A stretch of DNA of 5,766 nucleotides from Dehalococcoidia bacterium (GCA_030627025.1 DAOUSX010000087.1:1-5766); one strand, 5' to 3'. Shown: positions 1 through 5,766, counted from the first letter of the stretch. Program-made: numbers and translations. Notes: generated from the sequence alone by a model not told the origin.

Positions 1-22
1 GCAAGCTGGATTGGAATTTTAA
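1..22 (+). CDS. rplR: 50S ribosomal protein L18, C-terminal end only (partial)
   Basis: In the frame starting at base 2 the codons read Q-A-G-L-E-F followed by a TAA stop at 20-22. A Gly-Leu-Glu-Phe ending is the usual C-terminus of bacterial L18, and rplR normally lies directly upstream of rpsE in the spc operon. L18 binds 5S rRNA in the large subunit. Only six residues are visible, so the call rests on that tail plus gene order. The stop lies 10 nt before the rpsE start codon. Confidence 0.8.
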
Positions 23-32
23 GGTTACTAGA

Positions 33-551
33 GTGAAAGCAGTTACTAAGGTAATTGGTGAACTAGCTAAAATTGACCCCTCGGGGCTAGAGATTAACGA
101 GAGGCTACTAGCTATTGACCGTATAACTAAGGTGGTTAAAGGTGGTCGTCGTCTTCGCTACAGGGCTTTGGTGGTGGTTGGTGATAGCAATGGGCATGTT
201 GGAGTAGGGTCGAGTAAAGCCATCGGTGTTCCCGAGGCAATTCGCAAAGCTAACACAGCGGCACAAAACGAGTTGATTGAGGTTCCACTTGCGGATAGTA
301 CCATTCCTCACGAAGTTCTGGCCAAATTTGGTGCGTCTAAGATTTTACTGAAGCCAGCAGCGCCGGGTGCCGGCTTGATTGCTAATAGTACGGTTAAAGC
401 AGTGCTTGAATTGGCAGGTATAGGGGACATTCTTAGCAAATCCCTGGGAAGTTCTAATCGAATCAATACAGCCAAGGCAACAATACTTGCTTTGGCAAGT
501 CTGAGGAAGCCAGAAAAGGTTGTGAAGGACGAGCAAAATGAGACAGGATGA
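33..551 (+). CDS. rpsE: 30S ribosomal protein S5
   Basis: S5 is a small-subunit protein near the decoding region that contributes to translational accuracy and to the mRNA entry side of the 30S. The 172-residue product is of normal family length. The N-terminal double-stranded-RNA-binding-like domain spans about residues 22-88, with the conserved run [10 protein letters not shown] (31-40) and the [13 protein letters not shown] stretch (47-59). The C-terminal domain (about 98-168) shows [11 protein letters not shown] (107-117), the VLELAGI core (124-130) and GSSNRIN (139-145). The GTG at 33 is the only usual start codon in frame after the rplR stop, and AAGG at 21-24 lies 8 nt upstream of it. 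The 3' end overlaps rplO by 14 nt; in many bacteria rpmD (L30) sits at this junction, and here it is absent. Confidence 0.97.
   Translation: MKAVTKVIGELAKIDPSGLEINERLLAIDRITKVVKGGRRLRYRALVVVGDSNGHVGVGSSKAIGVPEAIRKANTAAQNELIEVPLADSTIPHEVLAKFGASKILLKPAAPGAGLIANSTVKAVLELAGIGDILSKSLGSSNRINTAKATILALASLRKPEKVVKDEQNETG
525..529 (+). promoter_or_regulatory. Shine-Dalgarno of rplO inside rpsE
   Basis: AAGGA lies within the rpsE reading frame, 8 nt before the ATG at 538. It supports an L15 start that overlaps the end of S5, and so supports direct rpsE-to-rplO translational coupling with no gene in between. Confidence 0.7.
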
Positions 552-981
552 GTTAAGACCATCAATAGGTGCTAGACACAAAAGGAAGCGTGTTGGGAGA
601 GGGAACAGTAGTGGGCATGGCACCTATTCGGGAAGGGGGTGCAAGGGACAAAAATCGCGCTCTGGAGGTAAGGTACGTCTTGGCTTTGAAGGTGGGCAAT
701 TGCCTCTTATAAAACGATTGCCGGAAAAAAGAGGTTTTATTAATGCCTTCAAAAAGGAATACAGCATTGTGAATGTAGGTAAGCTGAACATATTCCCTCC
801 TAGCTCTGAGGTCACCAAGGAAAAGCTTTTTGAGGCAGGCTTAATTAGGTCACTAAAGCATCCTGTTAAGATTTTGGGCACCGGTGATGTACATCACTCA
901 TTGTTTGTGAAAACTGACAAGCTATCTGCTACTGCACGAAAAAAAATACTATCCGCTGGTGGTGAAGTAAAGGAGATTTAG
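538..981 (+). CDS. rplO: 50S ribosomal protein L15
   Basis: L15 is a large-subunit protein that binds 23S rRNA late in 50S assembly. The 147-residue product has the typical length. Its basic, glycine-rich N-terminal arm is clear: KRKRVGRGNSSGHG (15-28), SGRGCKGQKSRSGG (31-44) and the family signature GFEGGQLPLIKRLP (49-62). The globular C-terminal half (about 74-147) carries the usual VNVGKLN segment (78-84) and the KILGTGDV turn (111-118), and ends in SAGGEV (139-144). The ATG at 538 is supported by the conserved N-terminal length and by AAGGA 8 nt upstream. The gene starts inside the last codons of rpsE in another frame and stops with TAG directly against the secY GTG. The odd feature is that it follows rpsE without rpmD. 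Confidence 0.97.
   Translation: MRQDELRPSIGARHKRKRVGRGNSSGHGTYSGRGCKGQKSRSGGKVRLGFEGGQLPLIKRLPEKRGFINAFKKEYSIVNVGKLNIFPPSSEVTKEKLFEAGLIRSLKHPVKILGTGDVHHSLFVKTDKLSATARKKILSAGGEVKEI
969..975 (+). promoter_or_regulatory. Shine-Dalgarno deciding the secY GTG start
   Basis: AAAGGAG lies in the last codons of rplO, 6 nt before the GTG at 982. It is the strongest ribosome binding site in the window. It favours that GTG over the downstream in-frame ATG at 1021, which would remove 13 residues. Confidence 0.8.
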
Positions 982-2292
982 GTGCAGCGTAGGGAATCTC
1001 AGTCACGTCTCCTCCAGGCAATGAAAGACATGTTCATGTTGCCAGACTTGAGGCGAAAGCTTCTTTTTACCTTGGGCATTTTAGTGGTTTTTCGATTTGT
1101 AGCTCATGTTCCCTTGCCCGGCATCGATGTTGCTGCCCTGAGTCAGCTTTTTGAGCAAAACCAACTTTTTGGTATGCTCGACCTATTTAGCGGCAGTGCT
1201 ATGAGAAGGTTCAGCGTTGCTGCTATGGGAGTTTATCCTTACATTACTGCTTCGATAATTATGCAGTTATTAGTCCCGGTCATTCCTAATCTTCAAGCTC
1301 TATCTCGACAAGGGGAAGTTGGACAACGGAAGATTAACCGCATTACCCATCTCTTAACAATACCTCTGGCGGCTTTGCAAGGTTATGGTATGCTGGCCAT
1401 ACTGCGGGGACAGGGTATTGTGATGGAGCTTGACCCGCTAACTGTTGCCACTGTAGTAATATCAATGACTGCTGGCACTGTGTTTCTCGTCTGGTTGGGT
1501 GAATTGATTACTGAGAGAGGCATTGGGAATGGGATATCATTGATAATTTTTGGTGGTATCGTAGCTGGATTCCCTGACATACTTGGGAAAGGTTTCCTAT
1601 CAATGGAAAACCCTCTGGGGTTAATTACCTTCATTATACTTGGTTTGGGTACTCTGGTATTTATAGTGGCGTTCATTGAAGCTCATCGCCGTATCCCTGT
1701 GCAGTATGCCCGCACTACTTTTCGCAGCGGGCGCATGTATCGACAATCAGGTTCAACTTATATTCCCCTCCGGGTAAATACAGCGGGGATGATTCCTCTT
1801 ATTTTTGCCATTGCAGTGATGACACTTCCGGCAACGATTGCTAGCTATTTTGCCAGTCCGACATCCCCGAATTTTGCTAACACAATAGCGCATGTTTTTA
1901 ATCCCGGCGCTACCCTTCCATTGGGGTTAGTCTATTGGGGAGTATATTTTCTGCTAGTACTGGGCTTTACTTTCTTTTACACCATGATAATATTTGAGCA
2001 ACTAGGTTTGGCTAAGAGATTGCAAGAACAAGGAGGTTTCATTCCGGGAATTCGTCCTGGGAAAGCAACAGCAGATTATTTAGACCATGTTATCCGTCTT
2101 ATTACGTTCGGTGGTGCTATTTTCTTGGCTTCAGTAGCAATTATGCCTTTCATTGCTAGAGAAATTACTAATATTACTGTATTGGCGATTTCCAGTACCG
2201 CACTGCTTATAGTTGTTGGTGTTGCTTTGGATACTATGAAACAGGTGGAAGCTCAATTAGTTATGCGGCGATATGAGGGGTTTTTGAGATAA
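982..2292 (+). CDS. secY: Protein translocase subunit SecY
   Basis: SecY is the membrane pore of the Sec translocon, working with SecE/SecG and with SecA or the ribosome to export or insert proteins. The 436-residue product has normal length and about ten membrane segments, roughly at 27-45, 62-100 (plug plus TM2), 121-142, 153-173, 180-198, 211-233, 266-290, 314-338, 371-392 and 396-416. Family motifs are intact: the TM2 run MGVYPYITASIIMQLL (82-97), GEVGQRKI (111-118), ERGIGNGISLIIF (178-190), the cytosolic loop RRIPVQYAR (236-244), the SecA/ribosome-contact loop QGGFIPGIRPGKAT (350-363) and the C-terminal YEGFLR. The GTG start directly follows the rplO stop and has a strong AAAGGAG site. 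The usual spc-operon position of secY supports co-expression with ribosomal proteins. Nothing suggests an accessory SecY2. Confidence 0.98.
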   Translation: MQRRESQSRLLQAMKDMFMLPDLRRKLLFTLGILVVFRFVAHVPLPGIDVAALSQLFEQNQLFGMLDLFSGSAMRRFSVAAMGVYPYITASIIMQLLVPVIPNLQALSRQGEVGQRKINRITHLLTIPLAALQGYGMLAILRGQGIVMELDPLTVATVVISMTAGTVFLVWLGELITERGIGNGISLIIFGGIVAGFPDILGKGFLSMENPLGLITFIILGLGTLVFIVAFIEAHRRIPVQYARTTFRSGRMYRQSGSTYIPLRVNTAGMIPLIFAIAVMTLPATIASYFASPTSPNFANTIAHVFNPGATLPLGLVYWGVYFLLVLGFTFFYTMIIFEQLGLAKRLQEQGGFIPGIRPGKATADYLDHVIRLITFGGAIFLASVAIMPFIAREITNITVLAISSTALLIVVGVALDTMKQVEAQLVMRRYEGFLR

Positions 2293-2306
2293 GGATGGGT
2301 TAAGGT

Positions 2307-2954
2307 ATGTATATTATTCTCTTAGGAGCTCCAGGCGCTGGTAAGGGGACACAAGCAGATATTTTATCCAGTGAACTAAATTTGGCGCATGTAGCTTCGG
2401 GTGATTTGTTTCGAGAAGCATTGAAGAAGGAAACTGAATTGGGCCTGTTAGCTAAATTTTATATGGAGCGAGGCAAATTAGTGCCTGACGAAATAACTAT
2501 TAAGATGATTTTGCAGAGGATTGAGATGCCCGATTGCGATTCTGGCTGTCTTTTTGATGGTTTTCCACGAACGTTAGCGCAAGCTGAAGCATTAGATAAG
2601 GGTCTTACCGATAAGGGTAAACACATTGACAAGGTGGTATATATTAAGGTCTCCGATGAGGAACTTTTGAAACGTCTCGGAGGGCGATGGCTTTGCCAAG
2701 ACTGTCAGACTCCATATCATTTACTAACCGTGCCACCAAAAGTACCTGGGAAGTGTGATAAATGTGGTGGTGAGCTATATCAGCGAGATGATGATAAAGA
2801 GGACACGATAAAAGAACGACTGAGGGTTTTCTTTGGTCAGACTATCCCAATAGTGGATTATTATAGAAATCAAAGTAAGCTTATTGAAGTCAATGGTGAC
2901 CGAGGGATACAAGAGGTAGCGAAGGAAATAATACCATCATTAGGAGTAAAGTAA
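2307..2954 (+). CDS. adk: Adenylate kinase, zinc-lid type
   Basis: This cytosolic enzyme interconverts ATP + AMP and 2 ADP. The 215-residue product is a full-length long-form adenylate kinase. The P-loop GAPGAGKGT is at residues 7-15, the AMP-site segment SGDLFR at 31-36 and DGFPRT at 84-89. The LID begins at about 123 (RLGGRW) and holds four cysteines, C130, C133, C150 and C153, in two CxxC pairs. This is the structural zinc-binding LID known from Bacillus-type enzymes; it is absent from E. coli Adk. RDDD (160-163) follows the lid, and a conserved arginine lies in ERLRVF. The ATG at 2307 puts the P-loop at its usual place. AAGGA at 2291-2295, overlapping the secY stop, is a rather distant SD (11 nt). 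The gene follows secY by 14 nt and precedes map by 12 nt. Confidence 0.98.
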   Translation: MYIILLGAPGAGKGTQADILSSELNLAHVASGDLFREALKKETELGLLAKFYMERGKLVPDEITIKMILQRIEMPDCDSGCLFDGFPRTLAQAEALDKGLTDKGKHIDKVVYIKVSDEELLKRLGGRWLCQDCQTPYHLLTVPPKVPGKCDKCGGELYQRDDDKEDTIKERLRVFFGQTIPIVDYYRNQSKLIEVNGDRGIQEVAKEIIPSLGVK

Positions 2955-2966
2955 AGCAATTTTCAA

Positions 2967-3713
2967 ATGATAATCGTAAAATCTCCTGAAGAAATAGCTA
3001 TTATGCGCCAAAGTGGTAAAATCTTGGCATCTATTTTGAATAGGTTAAGGGAGGAGATAAGGCCAGGAATCGAAACATGCTGTTTGGATGAGATCGCGGC
3101 TGAAGAGTTAAGGAATAGAAAAGTTAAATCCTCCTTCAAAAATTATCAAGGTTTCCCGGCTAATTTATGTATTTCGGTGAACAATGAAGTAGTTCATGGT
3201 ATTCCTGGTGAGCGAGTATTAAAGGAGGGAGACATCGTTTCTCTGGATGCAGGGATTATTTTTGAGGGCTTTCATTCCGATTTAGCTATAACCGTCGGTG
3301 TCGGGGAAATAACTCAGCAAGCTAAAGAGCTCATAATGGTTACCGAGGAAAGCTTGAAAGCGGGCATTGCCCAAGCTAGACCTGGTGCACATCTTGGTGA
3401 TATTTCAGCTGCTATACAAAATTACGTTGAGTCGAGGGGGTTTTCTGTAATTAGGGAGTATACAGGGCATGGAATAGGCCGGAAGCTACATGAGGAACCT
3501 CAAATACCTAATTTTGCGTTCGGGAAAGGTCCCCTACTTCGCAAAGGCATGACTTTGGCTATTGAGCCTATGGTTAATGCCGGGGACTGGCATACTAAGC
3601 TAGCATCTAATCGGTGGACTGTGCTAACTGCTGATGGAAGTCTCTCGGCGCATTTTGAACATACTGTTGCTATCAGTAATAACGGGAGTGAAGTACTCAC
3701 AGAGTATGGCTAA
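2967..3713 (+). CDS. map: Methionine aminopeptidase, type I
   Basis: This enzyme removes the initiator methionine from nascent proteins whose second residue is small. The 248-residue product is a complete type I enzyme with the pita-bread fold and no N-terminal extension. All five metal ligands can be assigned: D94 (in SLDAG), D105 (in HSDLA), H168 (in GHGIG), E200 (in AIEPM) and E231 (in HFEHT). The substrate-site histidines H77 (VVHGIP) and H175 (LHEEP) are also present. The ATG at 2967 gives the common [14 protein letters not shown] N-terminus. No good Shine-Dalgarno sequence stands before it: the nearest, AGGAG at 2942-2946, is 20 nt away, so translation may depend on coupling from adk. 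The 3' end overlaps infA by 8 nt. The position between adk and infA is common in many phyla. Confidence 0.98.
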   Translation: MIIVKSPEEIAIMRQSGKILASILNRLREEIRPGIETCCLDEIAAEELRNRKVKSSFKNYQGFPANLCISVNNEVVHGIPGERVLKEGDIVSLDAGIIFEGFHSDLAITVGVGEITQQAKELIMVTEESLKAGIAQARPGAHLGDISAAIQNYVESRGFSVIREYTGHGIGRKLHEEPQIPNFAFGKGPLLRKGMTLAIEPMVNAGDWHTKLASNRWTVLTADGSLSAHFEHTVAISNNGSEVLTEYG

Positions 3714-3921
3714 AAAGGAAAGAATAGAGGTCGAAGGTAAAGTAGTCATATGTTTGCCTAACACCATGTTTCGTGTTGAACTAACTAACGGTCATATGGT
3801 GTTAGCCCATATTTCAGGCAAGATGAGAAAGCATTATATTAAAATATTACCCGGGGATAGGGTGCTAGTAGAGCTTTCCCCTTACGATTTGACTAGGGGC
3901 AGAGTTACTTATCGGCTTTGA
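3706..3921 (+). CDS. infA: Translation initiation factor IF-1
   Basis: IF-1 is a small OB-fold protein that occupies the 30S A site during initiation. From the ATG at 3706 the product is 71 residues, against about 72 for the family, and starts [13 protein letters not shown]. Conserved features are [10 protein letters not shown] (17-26), the [14 protein letters not shown] stretch (29-42), LPGDRV (48-53) and [11 protein letters not shown] (56-66). The frame stays open upstream to an ATG at 3634, but that longer form would add 24 unconserved residues overlapping map, so I reject it. The start codon overlaps the map stop by 8 nt, and no strong Shine-Dalgarno is near, which suggests coupling to map translation. 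It is the last gene before the promoter-bearing gap. Confidence 0.97.
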   Translation: MAKKERIEVEGKVVICLPNTMFRVELTNGHMVLAHISGKMRKHYIKILPGDRVLVELSPYDLTRGRVTYRL

Positions 3922-3939
3922 ATAGAATTTCCGTGTGTT

Positions 3940-3968
3940 TTGACAAGCATTCAACGTTCTCTTATAAT
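3940..3968 (+). promoter_or_regulatory. Perfect-consensus vegetative (sigma70/sigmaA-type) promoter for rpmJ onward
   Basis: TTGACA at 3940-3945 and TATAAT at 3963-3968 are separated by exactly 17 nt, the canonical arrangement for the housekeeping sigma factor. Transcription would start near 3975, leaving a leader of only about 20 nt before the rpmJ ATG at 3996. It lies in the largest intergenic gap of the window (3922-3995) and should supply the rpmJ-rpsM-rpsK-rpsD-rpoA block. No hairpin-plus-U-run terminator is visible between the infA stop and this site, so it probably adds to readthrough from upstream. Confidence 0.85.
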
Positions 3969-3974
3969 GAGTTT

Positions 3975-3989
3975 TTGTTGTGACATCAA
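3975..3989. repeat. Imperfect 15-nt dyad over the predicted transcription start
   Basis: TTGTTGTGACATCAA is an inverted repeat with 6 of 7 arm pairs complementary around a central G at 3982. It sits just downstream of the -10 box and upstream of the rpmJ ATG, where a repressor could bind. With almost no loop it would make a poor RNA hairpin, so a DNA site is the likelier reading if it means anything. A dyad this short can occur by chance. Confidence 0.3.
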
Positions 3990-3995
3990 TTTGAG

Positions 3996-4109
3996 ATGAA
4001 AGTGAGTTCTTCGGTCAAGCCGCGTTGTAGCAAATGTAAAATTGTTCGGCGGAAAGGCGTAGTTAGGGTTGTTTGTGTTAATCCAAGACATAAGCGAAGG
4101 CAAGGTTAA
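3996..4109 (+). CDS. rpmJ: 50S ribosomal protein L36, zinc-binding form
   Basis: This short gene encodes 37 residues beginning [15 protein letters not shown] and ending HKRRQG, which is the family's standard length. L36 is a tiny late-assembly protein of the large subunit. The zinc ligands C11, C14, C27 and H32 are all present, making this the C+ (zinc-ribbon) form and not the cysteine-free paralogue induced under zinc limitation in some bacteria. The position between infA and rpsM is the standard one. No convincing Shine-Dalgarno precedes the ATG, since only GAG directly abuts it, and the leader from the predicted promoter is about 20 nt. The TAA stop lies 6 nt before rpsM. Confidence 0.96.
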   Translation: MKVSSSVKPRCSKCKIVRRKGVVRVVCVNPRHKRRQG

Positions 4110-4115
4110 TAGATA

Positions 4116-4505
4116 ATGGCGCGCGTTGCTGGAGTGGACCTTCCCAAAGAAAAGCCGGTTAGTGTAGGGTTACAATATATCTATGGTATTGGATCTACAT
4201 TAAGCCAGCATATCTTGGCTACTGCCGAGATTGACCCTGGTACTAAAATCAAGGACCTTACTGAAGAGCAGGTTGCTCGAATCCGCGATATTGTGGATAA
4301 GCAACACAAAGTGGAAGGTCAACTCCGAAGGGAAATACAGTCTAACATAAAGCAATTAATTGAAATCGGTTCTTATAGTGGTATTAGACATCGTATGAAT
4401 TTGCCAGTTCATGGACAAAGGACACGCACTAATGCTCGTACTAAGAGAGGTGCACGAAAGACAGTAGCAGGGAGGGGGCAAAAACGCGGTTTAGGTAAGA
4501 AGTAA
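4116..4505 (+). CDS. rpsM: 30S ribosomal protein S13
   Basis: S13 lies in the head of the 30S, contacts P-site tRNA through its tail and forms bridges to the 50S. The 129-residue product is slightly longer than the common 118-125. It shows [10 protein letters not shown] at the start, YIYGIG (21-26), the helical VEGQLRREI segment (66-74), then [10 protein letters not shown] (84-93) and the signature [17 protein letters not shown] (96-112), ending in a basic Lys/Arg/Gly tail. The segment usually written YRGLRHRRGLPVRGQ is here [15 protein letters not shown], so several commonly basic or glycine positions differ. AAGG at 4102-4105 lies 10 nt before the ATG, within the end of rpmJ. The stop is 1 nt from the rpsK start. 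Confidence 0.97.
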   Translation: MARVAGVDLPKEKPVSVGLQYIYGIGSTLSQHILATAEIDPGTKIKDLTEEQVARIRDIVDKQHKVEGQLRREIQSNIKQLIEIGSYSGIRHRMNLPVHGQRTRTNARTKRGARKTVAGRGQKRGLGKK

Positions 4506-4506
4506 T

Positions 4507-4896
4507 ATGCCGAAGAGAAAAAAGACCAAAGCAAGAAGAATACGCCGTGGAATCACTGAAGGAAGAGTTTATATTCAGTCTACCTTCAATAATACTATAG
4601 TCACTGTGACTGATTCGAGGGGTGACGTTATTGCTTGGGGAAGCGCTGGTAGCGCTGGATTTAAGGGTTCTAGAAAAGGCACTCCTTACGCTGCTCAGTT
4701 AGCCGCACAGAAAGCAGCGCGCCAAGCAACAAGCGGCGGTTTGCGCCAGGTTGATGTTTATGTTAAAGGACCTGGTAGTGGACGAGAAGCCGCTATTCGC
4801 ACATTGCAAGCTTCGGGGCTTACTGTTACCAGCATTAGAGATGTAACCCCGATTCCACACAATGGTTGCCGTCCACCTAAAAAGAGAAAGGTGTAG
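4507..4896 (+). CDS. rpsK: 30S ribosomal protein S11
   Basis: S11 forms part of the 30S platform beside the E site and the Shine-Dalgarno helix. The 129-residue product has the family length. Recognisable blocks are the basic N-terminus (3-14), [12 protein letters not shown] (25-36), [18 protein letters not shown] (50-67), [15 protein letters not shown] (86-100) and the nearly invariant [11 protein letters not shown] tail (116-126). N119 in the HNG turn matches the asparagine known to become isoaspartate in E. coli S11; modification here is not shown. Only a weak AGG-type SD (4493-4495) precedes the ATG, and gaps of 1 nt on both sides suggest coupled translation with rpsM and rpsD. Confidence 0.98.
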   Translation: MPKRKKTKARRIRRGITEGRVYIQSTFNNTIVTVTDSRGDVIAWGSAGSAGFKGSRKGTPYAAQLAAQKAARQATSGGLRQVDVYVKGPGSGREAAIRTLQASGLTVTSIRDVTPIPHNGCRPPKKRKV

Positions 4897-4897
4897 A

Positions 4898-5530
4898 ATG
4901 GCGCGTTATACAGGACCCACATGTCGTTTGTGCCGTTATCTTGGCGAAAAGTTAATGCTTAAAGGAGAAAAATGTTTGACTCCAAAGTGTCCTTTGGAGA
5001 GAAAGAACAGCCCTCCAGGGGAGCATTCGTTGAACAGGCAACGTCGTAGGATTACAGATCGTGGGCTTCAACTACGTGAAAAACAGAAACTTCGGTTTAG
5101 TTATGGAATTCTTGAACGGCAATTTCGCAAGTTCTTCGAGGAAGCACAAAGAGCTCAAGGCATTACTAGTGAAAATTTGCTAATATTGCTGGAGAGACGG
5201 TTAGATAATGTAGTGTATCGCTTAGGTTTTGCTGGTTCACGCTCCCAAGCTAGACAGGTAGTTCGGCATGGTCATATGCTTGTTAATGGGACCAAGGTGG
5301 ACATACCTTCCTATCTAGTACATGTAGGTGACGTCATTAAATGGCGGGAAGGAAGTACTAAAACCAGATATTATGAAAGACTACTTGAGGAGATTAAGGG
5401 AAAGAGTATGCCTGGTTGGCTGAGCTTAGATGAAGAAAATGTGGTAGGTGAAGTTTTGGCATTGCCTACTAAGGATGATCTTGATGCTAAATTCGATGGA
5501 AAAGTCGTCGTTGAATACTACTCAAGATAA
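4898..5530 (+). CDS. rpsD: 30S ribosomal protein S4, zinc-binding form
   Basis: S4 is a primary 16S rRNA binder that nucleates 30S body assembly and helps fidelity; in E. coli it also represses the alpha operon. From the ATG at 4898 the product is 210 residues, the usual length. The N-terminal zinc knuckle has C9, C12, C26 and C31, the same spacing as the zinc-binding Thermus S4. The S4 RNA-binding domain covers about 99-160, with [21 protein letters not shown] (99-119) and [18 protein letters not shown] (122-139). The open frame runs back to 4862, but [10 protein letters not shown] is the typical N-terminus and AAAGG at 4887-4891 (6-nt spacing) fixes the start at 4898. The last 35 nt may overlap rpoA. 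Confidence 0.97.
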   Translation: MARYTGPTCRLCRYLGEKLMLKGEKCLTPKCPLERKNSPPGEHSLNRQRRRITDRGLQLREKQKLRFSYGILERQFRKFFEEAQRAQGITSENLLILLERRLDNVVYRLGFAGSRSQARQVVRHGHMLVNGTKVDIPSYLVHVGDVIKWREGSTKTRYYERLLEEIKGKSMPGWLSLDEENVVGEVLALPTKDDLDAKFDGKVVVEYYSR

Positions 5531-5766
5531 TTCAGTTAAGTTGCCTATTCCTGACGCTAAGTCTATTGAGACGGTAAACAACTATGGCAAATTTCTTGCT
5601 GAGCCACTAGAGCCAGGATATGGCATCACTTTAGGCAATGCTCTTCGCCGTGTGCTGCTTAGCTCCCTGCCTGGGGCTGCGGTAACCTGGGTTAAAATTG
5701 ATGGGATTCAGCATGAATTTTCTCCACTCCCGTATATCAAGGAAGATGTCATTGAATTTCTGTTAA
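5496..5766 (+). CDS. rpoA: RNA polymerase alpha subunit, N-terminal part (cut by window end)
   Basis: Alpha dimerises to scaffold assembly of beta and beta' in RNA polymerase. Ninety codons are visible and the frame is open at the window end. From residue 30 the sequence is typical of the alpha N-terminal domain: [19 protein letters not shown] (30-48), [16 protein letters not shown] (49-64) and IDGIQHEFS (68-76), then EDVIEFLL at the edge. R51-R52 correspond to R44-R45 of E. coli alpha. The start is uncertain. The ATG at 5496 overlaps rpsD by 35 nt and gives an N-terminus longer than usual. In-frame TTG codons at 5511 and 5541 would give more typical lengths, and 5541 would remove the overlap. 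None has a good Shine-Dalgarno. Identity is certain; only the start is open. Confidence 0.93.
   Translation, partial: MEKSSLNTTQDNSVKLPIPDAKSIETVNNYGKFLAEPLEPGYGITLGNALRRVLLSSLPGAAVTWVKIDGIQHEFSPLPYIKEDVIEFLL

Noticed and set aside
308..623. Overlapping minus-strand open frames of 85 and 92 codons opposite rpsE/rplO
   Set aside because: They are antisense shadows of two clearly real ribosomal protein genes, with no recognisable domain and no promoter or ribosome binding site.
1383..1676. Minus-strand open frame of 97 codons opposite secY
   Set aside because: It is fully inside the conserved secY frame, shows no recognisable motif, and its composition is what the reverse of a membrane protein gene gives.
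3500..3700. Minus-strand open frame of 66 codons opposite map
   Set aside because: It is short, has no motif, and sits opposite the catalytic C-terminal half of methionine aminopeptidase.
3634..3705. Longer infA reading from an upstream ATG at 3634 (24 extra residues)
   Set aside because: The extension lies inside map, is not IF-1-like, and the ATG at 3706 gives the standard 71-residue protein beginning MAKKERIE.
3922..3939. Possible terminator after infA
   Set aside because: No stem followed by a U-run is visible. The short T-runs at 3938-3941 and 3972-3976 have no hairpin before them and belong to the promoter region.
3953..3958. AACGTT palindrome in the promoter spacer
   Set aside because: A six-base palindrome is expected by chance and its flanks do not extend the symmetry, so it is not a credible operator.
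4862..4897. Longer rpsD reading from an ATG at 4862 (12 extra residues)
   Set aside because: The extra residues are the end of rpsK read in another frame. [10 protein letters not shown] at 4898 is the family N-terminus and has AAAGG 6 nt upstream.
1..5766. A novel or accessory system (defence, mobile element, CRISPR, secretion island)
   Set aside because: Every stretch longer than 75 nt is accounted for by conserved spc/alpha cluster genes with intact motifs. There are no repeats, integrase or transposase signatures, or foreign genes.

Overview
This window is an uninterrupted stretch of a bacterial spc–alpha ribosomal protein cluster, all on the + strand. In order it holds the tail of rplR (L18), rpsE (S5), rplO (L15), secY, adk, map, infA (IF-1), rpmJ (L36), rpsM (S13), rpsK (S11), rpsD (S4) and the first 90 codons of rpoA. 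Three genes needed correction or addition by reading the sequence directly. The 37-residue rpmJ was found in the only real intergenic gap. infA was trimmed to an ATG at 3706, and rpsD to an ATG at 4898. rplR and rpoA are cut by the window edges.

The organism is a bacterium of moderate GC (low-to-mid forties by eye). Placing adk-map-infA between secY and rpmJ argues against a gammaproteobacterium. Keeping rpsD between rpsK and rpoA argues against Bacillus-type Firmicutes. The Cys4 zinc-lid adenylate kinase, the Cys4 S4 and the flavour of L15, S13 and RpoA are compatible with Chloroflexota, possibly Dehalococcoidia. That assignment is inference from memory of the families and was not tested by any search.

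Layout: positions 1-3921 form a tightly packed spc-type block (L18, S5, L15, SecY, Adk, MetAP, IF-1). Genes in it overlap by 14 nt (rpsE/rplO) or 8 nt (map/infA), abut directly (rplO/secY), or are separated by 10-14 nt. The only gap longer than 15 nt is 3922-3995. It carries a textbook vegetative promoter (TTGACA, 17-nt spacer, TATAAT) with an imperfect dyad over the presumed +1 region. This promoter should drive the alpha-type block rpmJ-rpsM-rpsK-rpsD-rpoA (3996 onward), whose genes lie 1-6 nt apart or overlap. No terminator precedes the promoter, so spc-block transcripts probably read through and the promoter adds extra alpha-block expression.

Together the genes supply 30S and 50S proteins, initiation factor IF-1, the RNA polymerase alpha subunit, the protein-export channel SecY, and two housekeeping enzymes (adenylate kinase and methionine aminopeptidase). 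This is core, conserved sequence. I see no mobile element, CRISPR array, defence gene or novel system. The points worth a second look are the absence of rpmD (L30) from its usual slot between rpsE and rplO, the perfect-consensus promoter with its very short leader, and the long rpsD/rpoA overlap with an uncertain rpoA start.
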